Shown here piece by piece: positions 36,801-48,458 of a stretch of DNA of 64,000 nt. The notes under the pieces were generated by a model. The model was not told the origin of the DNA. It saw nothing but the letters and a program-made list of their open reading frames with translations, and ran no database searches. Source of the DNA: Tribonema minus (lineage: Eukaryota; Sar; Xanthophyceae; Tribonematales; Tribonemataceae); the NCBI GenBank assembly GCA_017506865.1, contig JAFCMP010000046.1:186001-250000 (forward strand), written 5' to 3'. The position numbers were made by a program, and so were the translations under genes. Numbering within the stretch: the first letter of the stretch is position 1; each line of letters begins with the position of its first letter.

Positions 36801-37328
36801 CGCAATGAAAGCGGCGCTCCGACTCCGGCCCCCAGCGCAGTGCACCAGCACCCCCCCCTTCTCAGTGCCTGCTTCTATGAAGACGCTGGCGGCACCCAGC
36901 GCGCCCAGTATGTCAGCCTCTTCTTTGTCTCGGAGGTCCACATTGAAGTAGGTGAAGCTGCGAGGGAAGGTGGCTGGCAGCCCCGAGGCGTTGAGGACAT
37001 GCGTGATGCCTCTGGCCAGCAGACCGTCCTGGTTGAAGGCTGCATGGATGCTGCCTATGTAGACCCTGTCCACCACCTTGGCGGGCAAGTTGTCCTGACA
37101 GTCAGTACAAAACCATAGGAAAAAGCAGCAAAAAGCAAGCAAGCGCGCATGTCGGTGAGGTCTGCGATGCCGCTCTGCTTCGCGCAGTGCACAGACAGCG
37201 ACATGCAGACATGCGCGGGGTCAGCGTACATCCATATTGAGCATGACACTCGCTCACACCTGCACCAGGTCCGTCTTCAGCTGCAGGTCCAGAGTCCCGC
37301 GAGGCCGGCGGGCTATTGCCACAGACAT
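28212..37328 (-). CDS. DUSP12/Yvh1-like dual-specificity phosphatase with C-terminal zinc-binding domain
   Basis: Twelve phase-consistent exons: 37260-37328, 36714-37094, 35985-36065, 35168-35368, 34480-34638 (start uncertain), 33739-33990, 32842-33262, 31930-32395, 30270-30375, 29517-29612, 28955-29095 and 28212-28424, giving about 861 aa. The phosphatase domain (residues ~24-175) has VYIGSIHAA, LRDKEEADI with the likely general-acid Asp, VHCAGGRSRSAAF (CX5R: Cys109, Arg115), then RGFELQLRAYEATGY. The C-terminal half matches the DUSP12 zinc domain split by inserts: YVCSGCGAYLF in exon 6, then YTEYISWM and CPNPSCGIRLGEWSW with CPITDC in exons 10-11. Yvh1 is about 340-360 aa in other species, so roughly 500 residues are added, mostly Ser/Gly/Pro/Ala-rich. 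Yvh1 releases Mrt4 during 60S maturation in yeast; that role here is inferred. The gene is divergent from the NOL9-type gene. Confidence 0.9.
31549..31672. repeat. Perfect 62-bp tandem duplication
   Basis: Two identical 62-base units (31549-31610 and 31611-31672) begin aaagtcaaggtctac and end ttttctcacatg. They lie in the intron between phosphatase exons 8 and 9. Identity points to a recent event or an assembly artefact. Confidence 0.92.
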
Positions 37329-37594
37329 CGTGCTTTGCCAGGCGGGCCACCCCAGGTGCGAGGGGCGCGCCTGAAAGTACACGCCAAGCCTGTGGCCCAG
37401 CACACAAAAAACAGCGCCTGTCGATAGCCTTCACACCTGCGCTGAGGTTTGGCAGCGCTCAAAATTTCTCAAGTTCACCTGGATGTGCCGTATATACGTA
37501 CGAGAGGCTGCACAGGTACATGTGTGAAGCGCTGCTTGCAGCAGCCAGGTCAGTGCAAAGGTAGTGCCAGTGCTTTCTGTTATCAAGCGCAGCA
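37329..37594. promoter_or_regulatory. Putative bidirectional promoter, DUSP12-like / NOL9-like
   Basis: The two start codons are 266 bases apart and transcription diverges. A TATA-like string (cgtatatacgtac) sits near 37490. No longer open frame is present. Both products belong to families that work in large-subunit ribosome biogenesis, so shared control would make sense. Confidence 0.6.
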
Positions 37595-40500
37595 ATGGGC
37601 AAGAAACGGAAGGCGCCGCCAGCGACAGCTGCTGCTGCAGCACCTAAAACAGCATCTGGTGGCATGCGCAAGTCCGGCGCTGCCGCGGCGGGCGCAGCGC
37701 CTGCTGATGACGCGGATACCTCACGCTTGCCGAGTATACCCTGGTCGCTGCCGCTGGCGCTTCCAGAACCACAGCGCGGCGGCCGCGATGCTGCAGCAGC
37801 GGCAGCCGCTGCTGCCGCCGCCGCTGCATGGATCGCCAGCACCGACGACGAAGACGAGGACGATGAAAGCAGCATAAGCAACACGGAGGGCAGCGATGAC
37901 GACGAAGATGACGCGGACGACCTCGAGCGAGCCGCGGAATCGGAGCCAGAATCGGAGCCAGAGGAGCAGGAAAGCTCAACGGTGTCAGCACCACCACCAG
38001 CACCACCAGCACCAACACCACTGCCACCAGCAGCTGACGCACCCATAGCCTCGCCGAAGTCTGCAGCTGCAGCCGCGCCGCCACCTGAAGCAATAAGAAA
38101 GTCGCGCAAGCGGCCGCTGCCCTGGTCGCAAGCGCAGCACACCTGCACCATCTTTCAGCCCAGAGCTGGCAAGGTGGTGCGCGTTGGCGGCGAGGGCAGG
38201 GATGCGCGCGGGCTGGTGGTGGCGCTGGAGCCGGGGGAGCGGCTGTGCTTCGTGGGCAGCGCGCTGGTGCGGAGCGGCAGGGGGTGCGCGTCGGTGTGCG
38301 GCCACGTGCTGCAGCAGGCGCCGCGCGGGGCCTACGCTGAAGGTGAGAACAACTTGAAGTTAATGGGGACAGCACGCACCGGAAGCGCGCACACGTATGT
38401 TTGCTACGTGTATGTTGGATGCGCGCTGCGCTACTGGCTGGGTTTGCGCGTGCCGCGTGCAACGGAGGCGGTTTCCAATAGTTGAAGTTGGACGCTCCAC
38501 TGTTGAAGTGCACCATCAGGCTGCTGTTGCAGTACCAAAATCCATGCGGATCGAAACGATCACACAGAGTCAGTCGAGGCACCGTATAGTTGCACCAGCA
38601 GCAGCAGCAGCCGGCATGGGGCACATTTTTGTGAATGGCAGGGGCAGTGTGTACGTTTCTCCACACTCTTGAAGTTGTGGTTGTGCACAAAGTGACGGGT
38701 AAGGGGATGCATGCAGCTCCCCGTAGACTTTATGCCAGAGCACTGCGCGTCTACCGCACACTCCTCATTCGCACTTCTAAAGCCTTAACACTTGTGCTTG
38801 AAGTTGCCAGACATGACCACGCAGATGGTGGGCAGCAGCTATGTAGCACCGGTCACTTGCAAGTCGTTGTTTGCCGTGCATGGTGTCTCAGAGCTGCTGG
38901 CTGTTACCTTCGTTGGCACCCCGTTTGCATGCAGTGCATTCGCCAAAGTGGCAGAGTGCCCTAATTGTGGCGCCAGTGGCAGAAGGCGATGCGCTCCTCA
39001 ACGACCTCAGAGTCCCAGAACCAGGTGAGACGCGCGAGCCTTGCTACCACCACTGCCGGCAGTATCAGATGTTGTACGCACGGCATTACAGGCGTGAGCG
39101 CCATGCGGACGCCGCGCAGCCAAGCGCCGGTGGTGCAGGCTGGTGTCACTTCGCTGCATTGATCACATGGATGGCACCTGGAAGTGGTTGGCACGCGCAG
39201 CAAGGAAGATGTATTGGCAGACTCTAGCGGCCTCTCCGCGGCTGGCTCTGGCGCGCCTCTGTGGAAGCGCGGCGGCGACGGCGGCAAGCTGCATCGCCGC
39301 CACGGTGGACGCCGCGGCAGGAGCCCCGCTGCCCACCCGCATGATTTGGGTGCTATGTTCTATGGCTCGCCAGCTCATGTGCAGACACGTCCTCAGTGCT
39401 CAGCGCAGCGGCGCCCGGCCGGCCGCAGCGGCGTGCGCTGCGCGTCCCCCCTCCGCGGCTTCCGCGCAGCACGCCACGGCCGCCTCACGACAAATCTCAC
39501 ACAGGGTGCAGGCGCCGAATGCCACAGCGCAACGCCGCGGTACACAGCGACAGCGCCGCATCTCACCGCGCGCGCGCGCGCGCGCCGCCGCCGCTGCCCT
39601 CCGCAGCAGCAGCAGCAGCAGCAGCGCGGCCTGGCGGCGGCGCGCAGCAGGAGGAGGAGGCCCTGGAGGCAGCGCTGGAGGCGGCGGCGGAGACCGTTCC
39701 TGGGCAGTACGGAACTGTTCTGCTGTTCCGGCCGCTGCCGCCGTCGCCCGCATCGTTTCTGAGCGCTGCCGCGGATGCGGACGGCCTGTATCAGAGGCGC
39801 GAGAGGGGCGACCGCGGCGGCACGCGCGTGTGGGGGCTGGACACTGAGGAGGAAGGGATAGGGGGGGGCGGGGGGGAGGGGCAGTTGGGGGAGGGGGCGG
39901 GGCCGGTGGCGGTGGCGCGCGCGCTGCGGCTGCGCGGGCTTCAGGTATGTAGGCATTGATTGGGCTTGAACTGTGTGCGGGGCGTGTAAGTGGCAGCGAT
40001 TCGCTGGGGGCTGCGCCATCGGGAGGCTGCTCACTCATCGGCGCCACTGCAAGTCACTGTACGGGGTTTCCTAGAGGCTGCACGTCAGCGCCACTTGCAA
40101 CAACATAGGAGTGCGTGCGCGCGACAGCCTTGCGCAACGTCGTTCATGGCCTGAGCACGGAGCACGCGTCTGCACCCCCCACATCTGCCTCCACTGCCCG
40201 CCAGCAGCATGCCAGCGTGCACTCGGCTCTCTCGTTCAGTTTGACCGCACACCTAACCCTCCCCCCCCCCCCCCCCGCCCCCCCAGGGTGTACCTCGCTC
40301 TCTCATTCACGTTGACACCATCCTCGCCCATCGACTCCGGCGCGCGCAGGTGGTGGTGGATGCGCTGAGCACTGTGGGCGTCGAGCCGCTGGACGTACCG
40401 GCGGACTGGGCGGCGGCGGCGGAGGTGAGGGCGCGGTGCCGCCGCAGACTGCGCGCGCGCGTAACGGCCGTCGTCATGAGTGCGCTCGCGCACCTCGAGC

Positions 40501-43500
40501 GGCTCTGGTGCGAGCGGGTTGCGCTCCCGTTCCTGCACTGCTGCAGCGATGCTCAGCGGACGGACCGCTTAGGCCGCCTGCCGCCTACGCCCGCGTGCCT
40601 CGTAGCATCTGCAGTCGTCCCACATGCTTGAGAATGAGATGGCTGTTGTGCACGTGTACTTGCGCCGCGCTCATCCGCGAAATGCCGTGGGGTTTTGGGC
40701 CGTCGCGTTCAAACGGGGGCTTGCACAGAGGCGTGCAGCACCAGCGCAGCAGCAGCACTCTGCGTGCCGCCACCGCTGCGGCTGCTGTGCGCGGGTGCAC
40801 CGTCCCGCTTGGCTGCTGCTGCGGCGCCGCCGCCCACCCGCCGCTGCCGCCGCACCTCGACTGGCCGCCCACTCTCACCTCACATACCGATTGGTATCGC
40901 ACAGCATGTGCTCTGAGAGTGCTTGGCAGCAGTGCTCAGCTCGCCACGCCCCCGCCGCCGCTGCTGCCGCCGCCGCCGCCGCTGCTGCTGCTGCTGGTGC
41001 CGCGCAGGCCGTCGCGGCGGGGCGCGCCGTCGCGCTGCGCGGCGCGTCCGCGCTCGCGTGCGGCGCGCGCGGCGCCGGCAAGAGCACGCTGTGCCGCTAC
41101 CTGGCGAACCGGCTGCTTGCGCGACACGCCGCCATCGCGTTCATGGACTGCGACGCGGGGCAGCCGGAGCTGACGCCGCCGGGCATGGGTGAGGCGCGGC
41201 TCTTGTAGTTGAAGTTGAAGTAGTATATTGCGACTGCGTGCGTGGGTGGGTGGGCGTGTGGGCGTCAGCGCTGCGGCGGCTGCTGCCGGTCTGATGTGAT
41301 ACTCTGTGACTGTTTTTACCTCGAAAGAGTTGTCACCGACTGTGTGTGTGTGGATGGGGGCATGAAGCGTGCGTCAGCGCTGCCTCTGCTGGTGGTGGTG
41401 CTGGTGGTAGCGCTGCGGTGCCGCCGTGGTGCGGCCGAGGCGCGCCTCGACTGTGGTGCGGGGCATGGCAGCTGACGCCGAATCAAGCTTCGGCGTGCAT
41501 TCCCGGCACATGAGCGTGTGGTGACGAGCTGCATGCGCCAAGATCGTCTCGATCAGGCTGCTGCGCTGGCTCTCACGTACTGTGTGCTCTCGTTACACTG
41601 TGCTCTCTGGTTTCTGGCCCAAGCACCGGCAGCTGCGCCAAGGCTGCTTCAATGCACCAGCTCTCACATGTCATGTGCTCTCATTACATTTGTGCTTTCT
41701 GGCTCGGGTCCTAACAGCTGCGCCAAGGTTATTTCAAAGAGCCTGCTGCACCGGGTCTCACGTACCATGTGCCTTACTGCCCCCCCCCCGCCCTCCCCGC
41801 CCGCCGCAACCAGTATCAGTTCACATACTCAGGAGGCCACTGCTGGGCCCGCCGAACACGCACCTGCAGCACCCGGCCCTCACATTTCATGTGCTCTCAT
41901 TACGCCGTGCTTTTAGCGCAAGACCCAGGTGCGCCTATGTTTTTTCGACAAGCTACTGCACAGTCTCACGCATCATGCCGCCTTCATGACACCCCCCCCC
42001 CCCCCCCCCCGCCCTTCCCCTTTTCCTGCGCGCCTCAACCAGTATCAGTTCACATACTGCGGAGGCCCCTGCTGGGCCCCCCGCACACGCACCTGCAGCA
42101 CGCGGAGGTGTCCTTCTTCCTGGGCTCCTCTTCCTCCAAGGTGAGCGCTTACATCAGCCCAGCCAGGTTGATGCGCACGCGCAGCAGAGGCTGCGCCACC
42201 GAGAACCCCAGTACTCTCTTTCGCAGGAGCGTGTGCCGTCAATGTCGCACTGCATCCAAAGAAACTGGCGCTCCGTTGAAGTTGTTGAAGTTCTGTACAA
42301 ACACAGCTACAACGCTGAGCCTAGTAGCTCCAACCTTCGCTTGCCGGCACATTTGCAACGTCGAACGGCACATTCGCAACGTCGAACGCTGCTAGGGGCA
42401 TCATCATCCGCGACACCTTCTGCGTGGCTCGCTGCCACCGCTTGCAGCACATGTTCAAGCAGCGCTTAAGGGAGAAATGAGCGCATTCCACACTACGCGC
42501 GACCCACGCCGCCGCGAGTGAGAGCCTCCTTGTCACGGCATGCAGCCGTGTGAACCGACCCTGTCCACTGACCTCGCAAATTAGCATTTGCCATCTCATT
42601 TTCCCGCGCCGGCAGGCTGCGCTGCGCGCGACACCCATTTGTGCGAACGACCCTGACGATCGACGTTATGAGTGGCATTCGCCATCGCATTTTTATGCCC
42701 GTACAGAAGGAGCCCAAGCCGTACAGCATGCGGCACACGTACATCATGTGAACAACCTCTTCACGTGACCCTATGAAGTGGCATCCGCCATCTCATTTAC
42801 CGCGCCGCCAGGCGGAGCCTGTGCTGCACAGAGCTATGAGTAACCAAGTGACCCAAGCCCAGGTTTTTCTTGCGACACTCGTGCATGTGAACGACCCTAT
42901 CAATTGACTTTACGAGGTAGCACTCGTTGTCTCATTTACCGTGCCGGTACGCGGAGCCCACGCTGCATAGCGCAATGACTCATCAAGTGACCCAAGCCCA
43001 AGTTTCTCGTGCGACACTCGTGCACGTGAACGACCCCACCATCTGACCTTATGAAGTGACATTCGCCATCTCAATTACCGCGCCAGCAGGTTGCGCTGAC
43101 GTTGGACAGCGCGCAACACACATGCGTGTCAATGATCCCATCGATTGTGCTCCCATCCAGAATACGTCAAGTCCTCAAAACGTTGTGAAGTAGCATTTGC
43201 CATCTCGTTTATCGCGCCGCCAGGCGGAGCCAATGCTGGACAGCGCGCGCCACACGTGCGCGTGAACGATCCCAGCATGTGTCCTCCTTTAAAGTGGTAC
43301 AAACTTTCAAACGTCATGCAGTAAAAACATATAAACGTTGTGAATTCCGCCATCTCCTTTACCGTGCCGTCAGGCGGAGCCCATGCTGTACAGCGCGCGA
43401 CAGGCGTGCGCGTAAACGATTCCATCGATGGGTCGCACGCGTGGAAGCGATCCCATCGATTGTGCTCCGCTGAATACGTAAAGTCTCCGTTGTGAAGTAG

Positions 43501-46500
43501 CATACGCCATTTCGTTCACCGCGCATGCAGGCGGAGCCCATGCTGTACAGCGCACGCGTGCGCGCCCTCGCCGACTGGTACCGCGCGCACGCCTCCCACC
43601 TGCCGCTCGTGGTCAACACGGACGGCTGGGTGAAGGGGATGGGGCACGAGCTGCTGGGCGCGATCGTTGACGTCGTCGCACCCGACCACATCTTTCAGGT
43701 ACTATGATTTACGAAAACGAATCAAAGAATCGTAGGGCTCTAGATGACAAGGAGTGGTTAGCCGCAAGTGCCTTCCACCAATAACAGAGGTCGCCGCTGC
43801 GGCAGCATTGACCACGAGTCAAACAGTGCTATCATACCCGCAGTAGTCAGAAGACTTCTGTGTGCAAGCTTTTAAGCGTCCAAGGAATATATACTTTGAA
43901 GTACCTAATTGTCAAGTCATTATCTCCGCATGACACTCTAGACCGCATGCGCCGATGTTGGCAGTTCCGAAGATCAGTACTTTGACTCCAATAATCAAGC
44001 GTTGACGTCGTCGCACCCGACCACATCTTCCAGGTACTTCAAGTACTATATGTAGTGACCACAAGCTCACGACAACAGCCCCATATATACCTTGATGAAT
44101 ATGTCGATGCAAGTGTACTTAACTATCTATTGATAAATGTTGCCTGTCACATCTTTCAGGTACTGTTGTGAGATCACGCCGTCGCGACGCGGGCCCCGAA
44201 TGTGCCTTGAATGCATACTCTATGGTGGTGCAAGTGCTCAAGCATCGATAATATCGCCCGTCACGGCCGCGTGAGGATGCTGCAGTGGGTGCTCGACGAC
44301 GGCTGCGAGGTCGACGACGCAGCACGCGAGGGCACGGCCCATGGCGGCCCGGTAGGTAGGTATCTTTGCTGCAGTACCTGGCGTGCAGGGGGGTTTCCAG
44401 GGGGCGCTGCGTGCGAGATCGCGGCGCGCTACGGCCGCATGCCGCTGCTGCTCACTGGCGTGAGCTCGGCGAAACGGGCACTGGTGGCTGAGCGCTGCCG
44501 GGCGCCCCTTCCGTGCAGCCGCCTCGCACGCGCTGGCATCAGACGGCGCGCCGTGCTCGCGTGCACTGCGCGGCAGCGGCATGTGGCCGTAGTGCGCCGC
44601 GACTGCGCAGGCCGTGCCTCACGCGACCGACCCCCCTGCGCGCCAGGCACTGCAGCGCTGGCACCTACATGCCTGGTCGCGACGGGCCGCGCCCCGCGCG
44701 CGCTGCGTCGTCTATGTCGCAGTCGCCGTCGAGGACCCACTGCAGCATCCTCATCTAGCCGTTGTGCTTGCCGTTGCAGCAGGGTTAGGGTTAGGGTTAG
44801 GGTTAGGCGTCAGCCGGCGCCCTCGCCGTGAAGGTGCTGCAGCGCGTGCAGGCGGCTGTGGCGTGCCGCCGCGGCGCACGCCTCTGTCCACAACAAATCG
44901 TAACAGCTCACTGGCCTAAACTGAAGGCGCTTTTTCAATTCTGTTCGCATTCTAAAAATCTGAACGTTGAATGTCGCGCGCCAAGCTGCGCGGGCGCGTC
45001 AGGAGGAGAACGTCGCCTTTCGCCGCAGCAGATGCGGCCACGCGATCGACCACCAGGCAGCCGTAGCCGGGGACCAGCCCATGACTGCGTGGTTGGTGCT
45101 TGTTCGCATACGCGAGCTTGATTGGTGTCGGCGCCCCACGGTGTCGGAGGGTGCGCGCTGCGCAGCAGCAGCATGACGTCCAGCTGCCTGCGCTGGCCAG
45201 TGGTGTCGCATGAGTCGGCTGCGCTTCCTGCGTCAGGCCTCCGCTCGAGGGCTGCACGCACAAAGGCGACCCTGACCATGCGCAACGGCCGCTTTTAACA
45301 TGCCGATTGTCCACGCAAAGCTGCTCTTAAGGGCGCGCCCATGCTCACACGCATCTGAAGGCCATACCCCAATTGTCGCTTTCTGCCGCACAAACCAGCA
45401 GCTTGTGTGGGTCGCCACAATCACTCAGCACTGCTCCGCGAGCGACTTGCGCTGCCGATCGCAGTTGACATGTGCACAACCGGCAGTTCTGCCGACACTG
45501 CGGCAAGACGCAGTCTCACAACAGCCCACAACAACCTGAAACTGATCCCGCGCGCTGTCGACTAGCGCTGGCCATCGAGTTTGCAGCTGGTGGTCGCGAC
45601 ACACTGGCACAGGAGTTGACGGTCGACCCACATGTGCTAAACCCTGACCCTAACTCTAAGGAATTGATGCTGTTCCCTGGCGCGCTCGCGTCCCTCATTC
45701 GTGATGGCTTGGAGTTAGGGTTAGAGTCAGGATTAGGGCAAGAAGTGTCATAAAATGATCATTTTGAACCTGCTGCTTTTCCCTTGCACTCTCGCATCCC
45801 TCACTCATGGCTTCAGGCTTGAGGGTGAGGGTTAGGACAAGAGGCGTCATCGCGGTGACCTAAACCTATTCCCGATCGTGCTTTTTGCTCACGCTTTTTG
45901 TTGATGTTGCAGCTGATGGGCGCGACGCCTGCGCGCTCGCCGCTGCTGGAGCGCGTCCCGCAGGGCTGCCGGTGAGTCACCCGCCGCTTCAAGCTGCAAC
46001 TTCACTTTGTTCAACGTCGCTGTCACGATCAGCAACAAACGGCACCTCTGCCACCACACGTAATGCATATCTTTCCAGTGTCAGGTACAATGTAATCTTT
46101 CATTAAGCACACGAGGGCTGCTGGCCAGCGAGCGTCAAGGCATCTAAACACTTAAAGTTGAACATACAGAACCCCCCTGGCCATTAGATCAGCCGCCTCA
46201 GCGCATGCATGCAGACGCTCCATTGTGGGCGCGCAGCGCCAGCACCTGTCTGTGCGAAGCCTCTGCATCGTGTCTGAACCGATGTCGCCCAGGTGCGTTA
46301 CCATCACTTCACCATTCCCCACTTTGCATAAGGTGACCGGAGCCATGGTGACAGTGTCACCATAGCGTGCCTGAAACGCTCTGAGGTGTCTGTGCTGGTT
46401 CTCTACACAACGCAGAAGCTTACTTCCAGCATGCGTACCGGGCCTCACTTGTAGCGATGCACTTTCGGGCAGAGGCTCGGAGAAGCCCGGTCAAAAGTGC

Positions 46501-48418
46501 AGGACTCGCTGCTACCATGCTCGCTGCCACCGCGCTGACAGCACCGCACACGCGGGTAAAGTCATGCAATCCTTGCACGCTGCGCACCTGCTAATGCTGC
46601 GGCGGTATTGTTTTCAAACGCCTGCGATGTGGCGAGTCCCATGAAGCGCGCAGTGCACGGCGGCGTAGCTGGCTTGTGACCAGCCGCCTGAGTTGGCATC
46701 GAGGTCGACCAGAATGCCACAAAATCGACTACTACCAGGCCGAAGGACCCCCCCCATTTCCATCATGATGCGCCCGTCTAATGCACAATGTTGGTGCTTT
46801 CTGCGCCGGAGCAGCATGCACGCGCTTCAGTCACGGTCCCAAGCTTCGTATCTGAAGTCAGCACTCGTTTCGTGTCGCTGTCTGTTTCGCCTTCTCCTCT
46901 CATCATCACGTCGCTGTTTTCGTATGCCTCGCTCGCTGCCGCTCACAACCTCAACTTCACCTATGACGCCACATCTATAGACTCTACCTCCTGCCCCAGG
47001 GGTGCTATTGGCTGCCTCTGTCGCGCGTCTGACGCTCGCCACTGCCGCCGTTCCTGCGCATGCAGCGTCTCAACTTCAACGGTGACGCCCGCATCTTCAG
47101 ACTCTACCTCTTGCCCCAGGGACGCTCCCTGCTGCGTGTCTGACGCTCAACGCCGCCGCTCTCTGTGCGCACGCAGCGTCCACGAGTTGAAGTCGCGCTC
47201 GCTCGAAGCGGTGGTCGACGGCGCGGCCGCGGCGCCGGTGCACCGCAGCAACCTCGCATCAGATCAGGTCAGCGCAGGACTCAAGGCTTCCAATCGGTTG
47301 GTATAAAGCGGGATTTATGGTGACGTGATGTCGCCGCTCTTCGTGTTCGAAACAACCAATCTCTTGTATTGGGGGGGGGGGGGGGGGGGGGGGGGCATGC
47401 GTGTCTGGCACCAGCGCCGGGTCTACTGTGGTGCAATCTACACGTGCCGTTGTGTCTTTCAAGCGCTTGATTTCAGTTCTTCATCATGTAGTGCAAAACT
47501 GGCGTGATCATCGACGTAACAGCAACCAGGCCCGTGCGCGTGTGCGGCCTATTATCTAAGACAAGTGTGCCCAAGCCATGTCAGCGTCTGCAGTCCGTGC
47601 ATCGTGTCAGGTTTTTGTTACCGTGAGCACGCTATGCAGTTATTGGTCTGATGCATGCACACCAGAGAGTACCGACAAATACACCGTATGTTACATCCAC
47701 CTATTTTACAGCGCCTGCTGGCCCTCTCTGGTGTGTGGATTGTGTGCCCTGCTTTGCATGCTTCGTCATTGGGGCCCCTTTCTTCTCATTGCCATCACGC
47801 ACACACGTATCAGTGCAGGCCACCTGTCGGCCCTCAATGGCTATTGCTGTGATCTCTGACTCTGCTCTAGCAAAAGCTGCACGTGCGCGGCTGCCGTCCC
47901 AATGCACCTCAACGCTGCAACTCTCTCTCGCGTTGGAGTGCGCATGCCGACATGGCGCAACGCGCGCGGCACCGCGCGCTGCTGTTGCTCCTGCATTCCG
48001 CCTGCATAACCCTGCATAACTCAGTTGAAACCATCGCAGTCTCTGATAGATCCCCCCCCCTTCCGCCCCCCCCCCCATCCCCCACCCCCGCATCACAATG
48101 CCCCCGCAGCGCACCCTGCGGCTGCTGGCGTACTTCTTCCAGGCCCCGCTCGACCCCCCCGCCGCCGCCCCCCCGCACGACTACGGCCTCGGCGCCGTCG
48201 CCGTGCGCGGCGGCACCGCCGTGGACCGCGCGCACGCCATGGCCGCGGCGCTCGCGGCGCAGCGCCCGTACGCCGTGCCCTGGGCGCCGCCGCTGCGCGT
48301 GCGCCTCATGGGCGACGCGGGCGCGGGCGTCCCGCCGCGCCTCGCACCCTACGCGCTCAACGCCGCGCTCGTGGGCCTGATCGCTGCGCCGCCGCCGCCG
48401 CCGCCGCTGCTGCCGGGC

Positions 48419-48458
<40 letters not shown>

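Noticed and set aside
42580..43560. Regularly spaced repeats resembling a CRISPR array
   Set aside because: The repeats are diverged, include coding sequence of the next exon, and lie in a spliceosomal intron of a eukaryotic gene with no cas genes.
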